Assembly: GCF_016466415.2 (NCBI RefSeq)
Contig: NZ_CP066771.1
Coordinates: 744,001 to 808,000 of the forward strand
Length of the DNA: 64,000 nt
Origin: Ralstonia pickettii
GTDB taxonomy: Bacteria; Pseudomonadota; Gammaproteobacteria; Burkholderiales; Burkholderiaceae
Reading direction: 5' to 3'
Each line of letters begins with the position of its first letter. Positions within the stretch are counted from its first letter, which is position 1. A model generated the notes under the pieces. The model ran no database searches. It saw nothing but the letters and a program-made list of their open reading frames with translations, and was not told the origin of the DNA. Below are positions 17,749 through 26,270 of this stretch, one piece after another. The translations under genes and the position numbers were made by a program.

Positions 17749-17772
17749 AAAGGGCCCGAGTGGCCCCTTTTT
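17749..17772 (+). terminator. Intrinsic terminator after the acyl-CoA ligase gene
   Basis: AAGGGCC and GGCCCCTT form a short GC stem (one bulged C) with loop CGAGT, followed by TTTTT ending at 17772. The convergent ankyrin gene ends at the same point, so the hairpin may serve both directions. Confidence 0.65.
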
Positions 17773-18566
17773 CAATGTCCGCGCGCCTTGAAGAGCAGCG
17801 CGCCGATGCCGTGGAAACCACGCTGACGCGCATGCCGCATCGGCGTGACGCCACCGCGGTCGGCCAGGTTCGGGTCCGCTCCGCCGTCGAGCAGAACTTG
17901 TACGGTCTTCTCGTATTTGTCGCTGCCATCGCCCAGCGCCACGGCTTCGATCAGCGCGGTCAGGCCCAGGTTGTTTGTGGCATCGGGTGGAACGCCGGCC
18001 TTCACGAGTTCATTGACGACTTCGACATAGCCACGACGCGCGGCCGGGATGAGCGCGGTGTCGCCGTCAGCGTTGGTGGCGCGCAGGTTGGCGCCGTGCG
18101 ACAGGGCTAAGCGCACCGTTTCCGCATCGCCCTGGCTGGCAGCGAGCAGAAAGGCGCTGTTCTGCGTGTTGTCCTGCAGGTTGACGTCGGCACCGGCCTG
18201 GATGAGCAGGCGTGCTGCCGCGCCCATGTGCGCCATGACGGCAGCGATGAGCGCGGTGCGGCCATCGGCGTCGCGCGCCTTGAGGCTGGCGCCTTCGGCC
18301 AGCAACGACTGGATCGCCATCGTGTTGCCGGCCTGTGCGGCAAGGATCAGGTCGCGGTCACGCGTGGCCGGGTCGCTGCGGCGCACGGGGCGGGTGTCCG
18401 CGGCGTGGGTCGCACCGGGTGCGACTTTCGCGCCGGCGCTGGCCGCCACATGCAGGATGGGCAGATGCTGCTCCTGCCACGCGTTGGCCATGTCGCCCAC
18501 AGCCAACGCCATCCCCAGCATGACGCCGATGAGCTGGTTGAGCGCGGGATGCGGAGCGATGAGCAT
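17772..18566 (-). CDS. Ankyrin-repeat protein with N-terminal export or membrane segment
   Basis: A 264-residue protein. Residues 8-28 (ALNQLIGVMLGMALAVGDMA) are hydrophobic and could be a signal peptide or anchor. From about residue 75 there are four to five ankyrin repeats (units such as DADGRTALIAAVMAHMGAAA and NADGDTALIPAARRGYVEVV). Ankyrin repeats bind partner proteins, so the role depends on an unknown partner. It follows the ChaC gene by 11 bases on the same strand, which suggests one transcript. The ATG at 18566 is preferred to the longer frame from 18686, which overlaps chaC. Confidence 0.82.
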   Translation of the reverse strand: MLIAPHPALNQLIGVMLGMALAVGDMANAWQEQHLPILHVAASAGAKVAPGATHAADTRPVRRSDPATRDRDLILAAQAGNTMAIQSLLAEGASLKARDADGRTALIAAVMAHMGAAARLLIQAGADVNLQDNTQNSAFLLAASQGDAETVRLALSHGANLRATNADGDTALIPAARRGYVEVVNELVKAGVPPDATNNLGLTALIEAVALGDGSDKYEKTVQVLLDGGADPNLADRGGVTPMRHARQRGFHGIGALLFKARGH

Positions 18567-18577
18567 GGCGGGCGGGT

Positions 18578-19327
18578 TCAGGCGCTGAGATAGGGATCGG
18601 GCAGCGGCGCGGTGTAGGTTGCGTCCGTTGCATCGGTCGTGGCGCAGGGGCCGTTTGCCGCGTCGGTCGCCTGCAGGCGCGACCACAGGCGGTCCAGATA
18701 CGGATCGTGCAGCCCGTTGCTGGCCAGGCCGATCAGCGTGCGCTGCAGGTATTCGCGTGCCGGGCCGTACAGTCCGACCGCCTCGCGCAGGCAGCCGACC
18801 ACGCGCTCGTCCGGCAGGCGGCCGGCATAGGCTTCATGCGCGCGGTTCATGACAAAGGCCAGCGCCAGGACGCGTCGGCCGTTGATCTCGGTAGGCAGCC
18901 AGCGGGGCAGGTATGCGCCAGTCAGCATTTCGCGGCGCCAGAGCACGCGGAATTCATGTTCGGCACGGTCGCGCGGTACGCGGAAGGCGACGCCTCGGCA
19001 ACTGCCGCCACGGTCCAGTCCGAGTACGAGCCCCGGGTTGTCCCAGGTGCCGCGATTGATGCGGGAATAGAGGTAGAAGCCGCGGTGATAGCCGTGCACC
19101 GTGGCGCGGGCGGCCTCGGTGTGGAAGATCATCGGGTTCCAGATGAGCGAGCCGTAGCCGAACACCCAGGCGTCCTGGCAGTCGCCGTGCGCAGCCGACA
19201 ACCGCGCGAGCGTCGATGCAAGCGACGCTTCCAGCGCAGCCTCGGTCAGCAACGACGACGCGACGGGCGAATCACCCAGGGCGGCGCGCAACCGGTTCTG
19301 TTCGAGATCCTCTCGGGTGACGGCCAT
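18578..19327 (-). CDS. Gamma-glutamylcyclotransferase, ChaC family
   Basis: A 249-residue cytosolic enzyme that splits glutathione to 5-oxoproline and Cys-Gly. The substrate-binding signature VFGYGSLIWNP is at about residues 60-70, and the catalytic glutamate lies in the RAEHEFRVLWRREM region typical of the family. I start at the ATG at 19327 (MAVTREDLEQNR); the in-frame ATG six codons earlier is possible. It probably leads a two-gene unit with the ankyrin protein. Confidence 0.88.
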   Translation of the reverse strand: MAVTREDLEQNRLRAALGDSPVASSLLTEAALEASLASTLARLSAAHGDCQDAWVFGYGSLIWNPMIFHTEAARATVHGYHRGFYLYSRINRGTWDNPGLVLGLDRGGSCRGVAFRVPRDRAEHEFRVLWRREMLTGAYLPRWLPTEINGRRVLALAFVMNRAHEAYAGRLPDERVVGCLREAVGLYGPAREYLQRTLIGLASNGLHDPYLDRLWSRLQATDAANGPCATTDATDATYTAPLPDPYLSA

Positions 19328-19462
19328 GTCGCAAGCATAGAGCAATCGTCAAGAGTGGTCACGCAAGCGGACGGCCGATGGCCCGGAAACAGGGCGTTGC
19401 GCGTGTAGGCGGAGGCTTGACTATGGCGCGGCCGCAACGGTGAAGCGTGCGCAGCCGGAAAC

Positions 19463-19538
19463 TGGAGGCGGGGGAACGGAATTGAACCGTCTTATACGGC
19501 TTTGCAAGCCGCAGCATTGACCACTCTGCCACCCCGCC
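19463..19538 (-). tRNA. tRNA-Cys (GCA)
   Basis: On the minus strand the sequence folds into a standard cloverleaf. GGCGGGG (from 19538) pairs with CCCCGCC, the anticodon loop CTTGCAAA carries GCA, the T loop reads GGTTCAATTCC, the discriminator is U as is usual for tRNA-Cys, and CCA is encoded at 19465-19463. Confidence 0.96.
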
Positions 19539-19602
19539 GGGGGAGGCGGCTCGTGATGCACCGTGTGATGCATCGCAAGCCGGGGCGGATTCTAGCGCAG
19601 GA

Positions 19603-19956
19603 TCAGACTTCCAGCAGGTCGACTTCAAAAAGCAACGTTGCGTTCGGGGGGATCACGCCGCCCGCGCCGCGTGCGCCGTAGCCCAGGGCTGCCGGGATGA
19701 TCAGCTTGCGCGTGCCGCCGACCTTCATGCCTTGCACGCCTTCGTCCCAGCCCTTGATGACCATGCCGCCGCCCAGGTGAAAGGCGAACGGGTCGTTACG
19801 GTCCTTGCTGGAATCGAACTTCTTGCCAGCCTGGCCGTTTTCGTAGAGCCAGCCGGTGTAGTGCACGGTGACGTACTGGCCAGCCGTGGCTTGCGCGCCG
19901 TCGCCGACGACGACATCTTCGTATTGCAGGCCGCTTGCGGTGGTTTCGATGGTCAT
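19603..19956 (-). CDS. FKBP-type peptidyl-prolyl cis-trans isomerase
   Basis: A 117-residue single FKBP domain without signal peptide, so probably cytosolic. The family blocks VTVHYTGWLYENG, FDSSKDRNDPFAFHLG, VIKGWDEGVQGMKVGG and IPPNATLLFEVDLL are all present. It speeds proline isomerisation during folding. It lies 41 bases downstream of yaeQ on the same strand, and tRNA-Cys follows 64 bases further on. Confidence 0.95.
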   Translation of the reverse strand: MTIETTASGLQYEDVVVGDGAQATAGQYVTVHYTGWLYENGQAGKKFDSSKDRNDPFAFHLGGGMVIKGWDEGVQGMKVGGTRKLIIPAALGYGARGAGGVIPPNATLLFEVDLLEV

Positions 19957-19997
19957 GATGAGCCTCGTGGAGTGGCGTGGGTGATAAGGGAACAGGC

Positions 19998-20549
19998 TCA
20001 GGCAGCGGTTGCGGCCTTGAGTGTTTCGAGCTGGACGTGGACGTTGTCCGCGTCGTTGGCGATCCAGATGTCGCCGTCCTGGATGGTGACCTGCAGACGC
20101 ATGGTGCGTTCCACCATGGCGGCCAGCGCGGCCACGGTGTCCGCCGCGACTTCATACACCGATACGTTGGCAAAGCGCGTGACCTTGGTCTCGGTCTGCT
20201 GCCACCACACGCGGCTGGCGTTGCCACTATATGTGTAGACGGCGACCTGCTCTGCGCGGTTGCTGGCCTTGCGGATGCGCGTGTCGTCGGGGTTGCCGAG
20301 GTCGATCCACAGCTCGATGGCGTCGGTCAGATCGCGCTGCCAGAGTTCGGGCTCGTCGGGTTCGGACAGGCCGCGCGTGAAGGCAAGTGTTTCGCTGGCG
20401 TGGCGGGCGAAGGCAAGCACGCGCACCATCATGCGTTCGTCGTTCTCGCTCGGGTGGCGGGCGACGGTCAGCGCGTGGTTGGCGTAGTAGTGGCGATCCA
20501 TGTCGGCGATCTGCAGATCGACCTTGTAGATCGTGGATTTCAGGGCCAT
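19998..20549 (-). CDS. YaeQ family protein
   Basis: A 183-residue protein starting MALKSTIYKVDLQIADMDRH, a hallmark of YaeQ. Known structures show a PD-(D/E)XK nuclease-like fold; its cellular role is unsettled. The frame is open further upstream to 20918, but that part is antisense to the next gene. It is divergent from the DUF2339 gene and probably leads the yaeQ-FKBP unit. Confidence 0.92.
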   Translation of the reverse strand: MALKSTIYKVDLQIADMDRHYYANHALTVARHPSENDERMMVRVLAFARHASETLAFTRGLSEPDEPELWQRDLTDAIELWIDLGNPDDTRIRKASNRAEQVAVYTYSGNASRVWWQQTETKVTRFANVSVYEVAADTVAALAAMVERTMRLQVTIQDGDIWIANDADNVHVQLETLKAATAA

Positions 20550-20721
20550 GCGGGTGGTCGGCAAATGGGCCGTTTTTGGCAAAGCGCGCATTGTCGCACG
20601 GGCCGATGAAGCTGAAGGCATTGCCGGGGCGCATTCCCAACGGCAGCCGTTTGCGGTATACGAGCGGTGCGTGCGCCAGTCGGCGCATGGTTTTCCTATC
20701 CAAACCAGGACAATCAGAACG

Positions 20722-23583
20722 ATGCGTTGGATATTCGGAATCGTGGGGCTGCTGCTCGGAGGCCTGTCGGGGGGCGTCGTCGGGGCGTTCTTTGGGGCGG
20801 TGATCGGTCTGGGACTGGCCTCGCTGATTTTGTACATGGACAAGCGGGCCAGTGCGCAGTGGGCCAATCTGCCCGACGGCACGGGCACAACCGGCGCGGG
20901 GCAGGGCCATGCGGCCACGCAGGCAGCCGTGTCGCCGCCGCCCGCGACGCTGCAGGAGCGTGTGGCGCGGCTTGAGCATGAGGTTTCGCTCCTGCGTCGG
21001 CAACTGGCTGAAATCAGGGGTGGAACGTTTGCAGCGCCTGCCGATATGGAGGCTGCTGCCGTTGAATCGCCGCCGACCGCGACAGAGGCGTTGCCAGCGG
21101 TGGAGTCGCTTGCCGCGCCTGTGCCGGCGCCGCAGGTGTCGGTTCCGCAGCCGACGCCTCAACCTGTTCCCCAGCCCGTGCCCGTCTTGGCACCGCACGA
21201 GCCCGATTGGGTCGAGCGCGCCGTGGGCGCTGCCCGCGACTGGCTACTGGGCGGCAACAGCGTGGTGCGGGTCGGCATTCTGGTCCTGTTTTTCGGCGTG
21301 GCGTTCCTGCTCAAGTACGCGGCGGACAATAGCCTGCTGCCGGTTGAGTTCCGGCTGGCGGGTGTGGCGGTCGGGGCGATCGTGCTGCTCGGCATCGGTT
21401 GGCGCCTGCGCGAAAAGCGTCCGGGCTATGCGCTCGTGCTGCAGGGCGGCGGGGTCGGCGTGCTTTATCTGACGGTGTTTGCTGCGACGCGCGTGGTGCC
21501 GTTGCTCAACCCTGGGATGGCGTTTCCGCTGCTGGTGCTGATCTGCGCGCTGGCCGCCGGGTTGGCGGTCAAGCAGAACGCGCCGGCGCTCGCCTTTACC
21601 GGCAGCGCGGGCGGGTTCCTGGCGCCGATTCTGATCTCGACTGGACAGGGCAGCCACGTGGCGCTGTTCAGCTATTACGCGCTGCTGAACGCGGGCATCT
21701 TCGCCATTGCGTGGTTCCGGGCGTGGCGGGCGCTGAATCTGCTCGGCTTCGTCTTTACGTTCGGCATTGCCACGGCGTGGGGCGTGCTGCGCTATCAGCC
21801 GTCGTTGCTGGCGAGCACCGAGCCGTTCCTGATCCTCTTCTTCCTGATGTATGTGAGCATTGCGCTGCTGACCGCGCTGCGCCGCCATGTCAGCCTCACC
21901 AACTACGTTGACGGCACGCTGGTGTTCGGCACGCCGCTGGTGGCAATGGGTTTGCAGACTGGGCTGGTGCACCACATTCCGTTTGCGATGGCGTGGAGCG
22001 CCACCGCGCTGGCCGCGTTCTATCTGGGGATTGCGGGCTGGCTGGCGCCGAGGCGTGCCAGCCTTGGCCTGCTGTACGAGGCGATGTTCGCGCTCGGCGT
22101 GATCTTCATCGCGCTGGCGATTCCGCTGGCCTTCGATGGGCGCACGACCAGTGCGGTGTGGGCGCTGGAAGGTGCTGCCGTGGTTTGGCTGGGCGTGCGC
22201 CAGCAGCGGCGTCTGGCGCTGGCGGCAGGCCTCCTTTTGCAACTCGCGGCAGGCGCCGCCTTCGCCTTGGATGCCGCATTCGATTGGGCGCCGCAGAGCG
22301 GCTGGGCCGTGCTCAACAGCCGCTATATCGGCGGGGTATTGATTGCGCTGGCGGGCGTCTTCAGCGGCTGGCGCCTGCATGGCAAGGCGGAGGCGCGTGC
22401 ATGGCTGAAGGCCGCGCCGGTGCTTGGGGTTGTGGCGTCGGGGTGGGGCTTGCTGTGGTGGCTCGGCAGCGGCAGCAACGAGATTGATCGCTGGGCCTGG
22501 CGCATCGCCAGCAAGACCGTCGACCGGCCGGACATTCCACTGTGGGCCGTCTTCGCCGTGCTGACGGCGTGGGCTGCGCACGGCCTGCGCCGGAAGCTCG
22601 ATTGGGCGCTGGCCGAGTGGCCTGCGCTGGCGTTGTCGCCGGTGCTGGCGCTGATTTCGCTGGCTGCGATCGAACACTGGGTGCCCTCTCCGCTGGCCGG
22701 GTGGGGCGGGCTGGTGTGGATTGCGGCCGTGGTGCTGGCCTTCGTGCTGCTGCGCCGGCAGGAGCGCGACGTGAAGGGCGCCATCCTCGCGCCGCTGCAT
22801 ACCGTGCTGTTCTGGCTGATCTGCGGCGTACTGGCCACGGAAGGCTACTGGCGCCTCGACGCCTACGTGCCCGAGGGCACCTGGAGCTTCGCCGCCTGGG
22901 CCTATGCCTACGGCGCGCTGCTTGCCCTGCTGGCGGGCGCGGGCTGGCGGGTCCGCTGGCCGATCGCCCGGTTCGAGCGCGCCTACCTGCTGTGGGGTGC
23001 CGCGCCGCTGGCGGCCCTGCTGTGGCTATGGAGCCTGGCGAGCGCCGCCAGCGACGGCAATGCCGCGCCGCTGTTCTACCTGCCGATTCTCAACCCGCTG
23101 GACGTGGCGCAACTGTTGGTTTTCCTCGCTATCGCGTTGTGGATGCGTCGCGTGGCACTGCAGAAGCTCGTACCTGAGCCGATAGTGATCGGCTACGCCA
23201 TCGGCGCGACGCTGTTCATCTGGGCCAACGCAGTGCTGCTGCGCACGCTGCACCATTGGGCGCATGTGCCGTACACACCGGACGATCTGGGTGCCTCGAT
23301 GCTGGTACAGGCATCGTTGTCGATGTTCTGGACGGTACTGGCATTGGCGGTGATGGTGTTTGCCACGCGGCGCGCCAGCCGCGCGCTGTGGTTCACCGGC
23401 GGGGCGCTGCTGGGCGTGACGGTGGTCAAGCTGTTCCTGTTCGACCTGTCACGCGTCACGGGTGTCGAGCGCATCGTGTCGTTTATCGCGATTGGCGTGC
23501 TGCTGTTGTTGATCGGCTATCTGTCGCCGTTGCCGCCGAAGCCCAAAACCAGTGCCGATGCTGGAACCGGGGAGGTCCTGTGA
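20722..23583 (+). CDS. DUF2339 multi-pass membrane protein
   Basis: A 953-residue inner-membrane protein. It begins with a short hydrophobic hairpin (residues 1-37), continues with a predicted coiled coil (about 75-98, LQERVARLEHEVSLLRRQLA) and a proline-rich linker, and then has roughly 20 or more membrane helices from about residue 175 to the end. This layout matches DUF2339. No enzymatic motif is visible. The stop overlaps the GTG of the downstream DUF3999 gene, so the two products are probably made in a fixed ratio and may form a complex. Confidence 0.85.
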   Translation: MRWIFGIVGLLLGGLSGGVVGAFFGAVIGLGLASLILYMDKRASAQWANLPDGTGTTGAGQGHAATQAAVSPPPATLQERVARLEHEVSLLRRQLAEIRGGTFAAPADMEAAAVESPPTATEALPAVESLAAPVPAPQVSVPQPTPQPVPQPVPVLAPHEPDWVERAVGAARDWLLGGNSVVRVGILVLFFGVAFLLKYAADNSLLPVEFRLAGVAVGAIVLLGIGWRLREKRPGYALVLQGGGVGVLYLTVFAATRVVPLLNPGMAFPLLVLICALAAGLAVKQNAPALAFTGSAGGFLAPILISTGQGSHVALFSYYALLNAGIFAIAWFRAWRALNLLGFVFTFGIATAWGVLRYQPSLLASTEPFLILFFLMYVSIALLTALRRHVSLTNYVDGTLVFGTPLVAMGLQTGLVHHIPFAMAWSATALAAFYLGIAGWLAPRRASLGLLYEAMFALGVIFIALAIPLAFDGRTTSAVWALEGAAVVWLGVRQQRRLALAAGLLLQLAAGAAFALDAAFDWAPQSGWAVLNSRYIGGVLIALAGVFSGWRLHGKAEARAWLKAAPVLGVVASGWGLLWWLGSGSNEIDRWAWRIASKTVDRPDIPLWAVFAVLTAWAAHGLRRKLDWALAEWPALALSPVLALISLAAIEHWVPSPLAGWGGLVWIAAVVLAFVLLRRQERDVKGAILAPLHTVLFWLICGVLATEGYWRLDAYVPEGTWSFAAWAYAYGALLALLAGAGWRVRWPIARFERAYLLWGAAPLAALLWLWSLASAASDGNAAPLFYLPILNPLDVAQLLVFLAIALWMRRVALQKLVPEPIVIGYAIGATLFIWANAVLLRTLHHWAHVPYTPDDLGASMLVQASLSMFWTVLALAVMVFATRRASRALWFTGGALLGVTVVKLFLFDLSRVTGVERIVSFIAIGVLLLLIGYLSPLPPKPKTSADAGTGEVL

Positions 23584-24902
23584 AGAAGGTTGCTTTTGCG
23601 ATGGCCGTGGCGTCGCTGTTGTCTGCGCCGGCCTGGGCCGAACGCTTTGCGCTGACGGGCACGCCCGGCGCCCCTTACTACGCCGTCACGCTGAGCGAAG
23701 ACGTCTACGCCCATGCGCACGAGGCCACCCTGGCCGACCTGCGCATCCTCAATGGCGACGGCGAGCCCGTGCCCTTTACCATCGATATCCCGCGCGATCC
23801 GCCGCCCCAGGCACGCACGCTGCGCGACGTGCACTGGTTCGCCACGCCCATCGACGATGCACAGAAGCCCGGCGCCGCAGGTGTCGTGCTCGGTACCGAT
23901 GGCGTGCTGCGTGCGAGCGGCGCTCAGCTGTCGCAGGCGTCTGTGCGCGCGTGGTTGGTCGACCTCAGCCAGCTTCGTGACACGGTGACTGCGCTGGTCG
24001 TTGCGCTGCCCGCTGCGGAATTCCAGAGCGGTGTGAGCGTGCAGGCCAGCGATGACTTGCAACACTGGAGCCCGGTCGCTCAGGCCACGCTATTCCGTCT
24101 GTCCAATCAGGGCAGCACGTTGGTGCAGGACCGCATCGAGTTCACAGGGCTGCGGGCGAAATACCTGCGTCTGACGTGGCAAGGCAAACCGCCTGCGCCG
24201 GACGCCGTGCGCGCAGAATTGGCTGCCGGTGCGCCAGTGGCGCTTGCGGATAACGCCATTCAGTGGCGCTCGGGGCTGGCGCCAGTGCAGACGCCCGCGG
24301 CGGGCGACTACCAGTTCGATACCGGCGGCGTGTTCCCGGTCGAGCGTGTGAAGATCCGTCTGCCGCAAGCCAACACCGTCGCACAGGCAACGCTCTATGC
24401 GCGGGCCGATGCCCAGGCGCCCTGGCGGCCGGTGACATCTGCCCGCCTGTTCCGGCTGGCTGGTGCCAACGGGAAGGGCGAGCAGGAGAGCGCGGCCATC
24501 ACGGTGCCCGCCACGGGGGAGCGCTACTGGCGTCTGCAGGTCGACACGCGCAGCGGCGGCCTGGGTGCCGGCGCGCCGGAATTGGCGATCGGCTGGCGTC
24601 CGGCCACGGTCACGTATGCGGCGCGCGGCAATGTGCCGTTCACGCTGGCGGTGGCGGAAGTGGCGCGCGGCAATCCGGTCGCACGCGCGGATCTGCTGGC
24701 GGGTGCGTCGCCCGCCATTGCGCAGGCACAGCTTGGCGCGATGAGCGATTCGCCTGCCGACGCGCTGACAGCCGAGCCACCTGGTGGCCGCCGGCGCCAG
24801 TGGGTGCTGTGGGGCGCGCTGTTGGCCGCGGTAGCGGTGCTGGGCGGGATGGCTTGGCGGTTGTTCCGCGCGCCGTCGGTGCCACCGGATGCTTCGACGT
24901 AA
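23580..24902 (+). CDS. DUF3999 exported, membrane-anchored protein
   Basis: A 440-residue protein with an N-terminal signal peptide (VKKVAFAMAVASLLSAPAWA), a long periplasmic beta-rich part and a C-terminal membrane helix (about residues 410-432, VLWGALLAAVAVLGGMAWRL). The GTG start at 23580 overlaps the previous stop (GTGA) and is preceded by GGGGAGG. It matches DUF3999, usually found next to DUF2339. A sugar-binding or cell-wall role has been suggested only loosely, so I assign none. Confidence 0.85.
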   Translation: MKKVAFAMAVASLLSAPAWAERFALTGTPGAPYYAVTLSEDVYAHAHEATLADLRILNGDGEPVPFTIDIPRDPPPQARTLRDVHWFATPIDDAQKPGAAGVVLGTDGVLRASGAQLSQASVRAWLVDLSQLRDTVTALVVALPAAEFQSGVSVQASDDLQHWSPVAQATLFRLSNQGSTLVQDRIEFTGLRAKYLRLTWQGKPPAPDAVRAELAAGAPVALADNAIQWRSGLAPVQTPAAGDYQFDTGGVFPVERVKIRLPQANTVAQATLYARADAQAPWRPVTSARLFRLAGANGKGEQESAAITVPATGERYWRLQVDTRSGGLGAGAPELAIGWRPATVTYAARGNVPFTLAVAEVARGNPVARADLLAGASPAIAQAQLGAMSDSPADALTAEPPGGRRRQWVLWGALLAAVAVLGGMAWRLFRAPSVPPDAST

Positions 24903-24914
24903 TCTGCATTGCCC

Positions 24915-24948
24915 GAAGAAAACGGCGCCACCTGGGCGCCGTTTCTTC
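24915..24948. terminator. Bidirectional intrinsic terminator
   Basis: GAAGAAAACGGCGCC and GGCGCCGTTTCTTC form a long stem around a five-base loop, with A-rich and T-rich flanks on the two sides. It lies 13 bases after the DUF3999 stop and 17 bases from the convergent MAPEG stop, so it can stop both transcripts. Confidence 0.8.
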
Positions 24949-24964
24949 CTGGCGGAGCGCATGT

Positions 24965-25348
24965 TCAGTGCGCAAAGGCCGGTTGCACGAACAGCGCAAC
25001 GCACAAGGCAAAGCCCGCAAACCACATCAGCGAACGCAGCGGAGCCCAGTTGGCGAGATAGCACACCGTGTACAGCACGCGCACCACGATAAATGCGATG
25101 GCCAGCAGGTTGATGCGGTCGATGATGCCGCCGCCCAGGATGGCCACCAGCACTGCCACTGCAAAGAACGGAAACGCTTCGAAGTGGTTCTGCTGTGCGG
25201 CGGCGGCACGGCCCGCGACGCCGGTTTGCTGCGCGAGCCACGCGCGCGGGTTGCGATTGTCGTACCGCGGGCCTTTGGCCTTGGCGATGCCGACGCACAC
25301 GATCGGCAACACCGCTGCCACCAGAACGCACCAGAGGGCGATCGGCAT
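24965..25348 (-). CDS. MAPEG family membrane protein
   Basis: A 127-residue protein with four hydrophobic segments and the MAPEG signature around RAAAAQQNHFEAFPFFAVAV (residues about 63-82). MAPEG proteins relate to microsomal glutathione transferases; bacterial members are mostly uncharacterised. The start is set at the ATG at 25348 (MPIALWCVL), preceded by AGGAGA. It is a single gene that terminates at the shared hairpin. Confidence 0.88.
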   Translation of the reverse strand: MPIALWCVLVAAVLPIVCVGIAKAKGPRYDNRNPRAWLAQQTGVAGRAAAAQQNHFEAFPFFAVAVLVAILGGGIIDRINLLAIAFIVVRVLYTVCYLANWAPLRSLMWFAGFALCVALFVQPAFAH

Positions 25349-25424
25349 GGTCAGTCTCCTGGATGTGGATGGGTGTGAAGGTGCCGCACCGTAGCACAAG
25401 GCGCGTTTTCAAACACCTGAGACG

Positions 25425-25646
25425 TTAGTCGAAACCTTGCACGGCAATGCGCACATCCCCGAGCATGACAACCTGGCCCGCTCGGATCTTGGCCGTCTTG
25501 CGCAGTTCCGGCTGGCCGTCGACCGTGACCGCACCATCGGCGACAACCGCCTTGCCGGCGCCGCCGCTGTCCACCACGCCGGTGAGCTTGAGCAGCTTGT
25601 GCAGCTCGATGTATTCGGTGGTCAAGGCGAAATCGATATTGGGCAT
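25425..25646 (-). CDS. Small RNA-binding S4-domain protein (YbcJ-like)
   Basis: A 73-residue protein that is almost all S4 domain: IELHKLLKLTGVVDSGGAGK followed by VTVDGQPELRKTAKIRAGQVV. Such proteins bind structured RNA, probably on ribosomes; the exact target is unknown. The ATG at 25646 gives the usual family start (MPNIDFALTTEYIELH). It is 16 bases downstream of the YceI gene and may be co-transcribed with it. Confidence 0.9.
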   Translation of the reverse strand: MPNIDFALTTEYIELHKLLKLTGVVDSGGAGKAVVADGAVTVDGQPELRKTAKIRAGQVVMLGDVRIAVQGFD

Positions 25647-25662
25647 GGATGGATTGCGAGGT

Positions 25663-26226
25663 TTATTGAGGCGTGGCTTCCACGCTGATGTCGAGGTCGA
25701 CGCGGTCACCCACGTCGGGCAGGAAACGCGTCATGCCGAAGGCGCTTCGGGCAATGGCGAGGTGAAAATCGCCGCCGCAGACGTGGCGCGTGCTGCCGGG
25801 CATCTTTTCGTCGCCGCAACTGAAGCGCCGCACCTCTAGCCGCACAGGCTGCGTCACACCGTGCAGCGTCAGATTGGCCTCAATGGCTATGAGCTTGCCG
25901 CCTTCCACGACAAAGCGGTCGCTGCGCAGACGGATGACCGGGAACTTCGCAGCGTCGAGAAACTGCTCCGATTTCAGCACGCCGTCCAGCACGCGCAGGC
26001 GCGTGTTGATGGAGTCGGCGTCGACGGTGAAATCGAAGCCGCCCTGGTGGGTGGCTTCATCGAAGTTGATGGCGCCGTCGATTTTGTCGAAGCGGCCGCG
26101 CATCGTGCTGCGATCGAAATGCGATGCGCCGAAGTAGACCGATGTGTGCGCCAGGTCTGGCGCAAATGACGCGGCGAAGGCGGGAGAGGTGAACAACCCC
26201 GCCAGCAATAGAATCCATGCACGCAT
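25663..26226 (-). CDS. YceI family periplasmic lipocalin-like protein
   Basis: A 187-residue protein with a clear signal peptide (residues 1-18, ending PAFA) and a YceI beta-barrel: HTSVYFGASHFDRSTMRGRF, GGFDFTVDADSINTR, ANLTLHGVTQPVRLEV and FGMTRFLPDVGDRVDL are family blocks. YceI proteins bind long isoprenoid or lipid chains in the periplasm. The start is the ATG at 26226, where the signal peptide begins; the in-frame start at 26283 lies on the glnS hairpin. Confidence 0.92.
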   Translation of the reverse strand: MRAWILLLAGLFTSPAFAASFAPDLAHTSVYFGASHFDRSTMRGRFDKIDGAINFDEATHQGGFDFTVDADSINTRLRVLDGVLKSEQFLDAAKFPVIRLRSDRFVVEGGKLIAIEANLTLHGVTQPVRLEVRRFSCGDEKMPGSTRHVCGGDFHLAIARSAFGMTRFLPDVGDRVDLDISVEATPQ

Positions 26227-26243
26227 GATGCCTCCGATATCAG

Positions 26244-26266
26244 AGGCCCATGGCGCGCATGGGCCT
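26244..26266 (-). terminator. Hairpin just after glnS
   Basis: AGGCCCATG and CATGGGCCT pair perfectly over nine bases with loop GCGCG, five bases after the glnS stop codon. No T-run follows, so this is at best a weak terminator or a pause or processing site. Confidence 0.4.
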
Positions 26267-26270
26267 GTGC

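Noticed and set aside
16012-17775. 587-codon minus-strand frame over the acyl-CoA ligase
   Set aside because: It is a shadow of the ligase, whose AMP-binding motifs are unambiguous.
19463-19538. tRNA-Cys as an integration site for a mobile element
   Set aside because: There is no integrase, no repeated tRNA end and only housekeeping genes on both sides.
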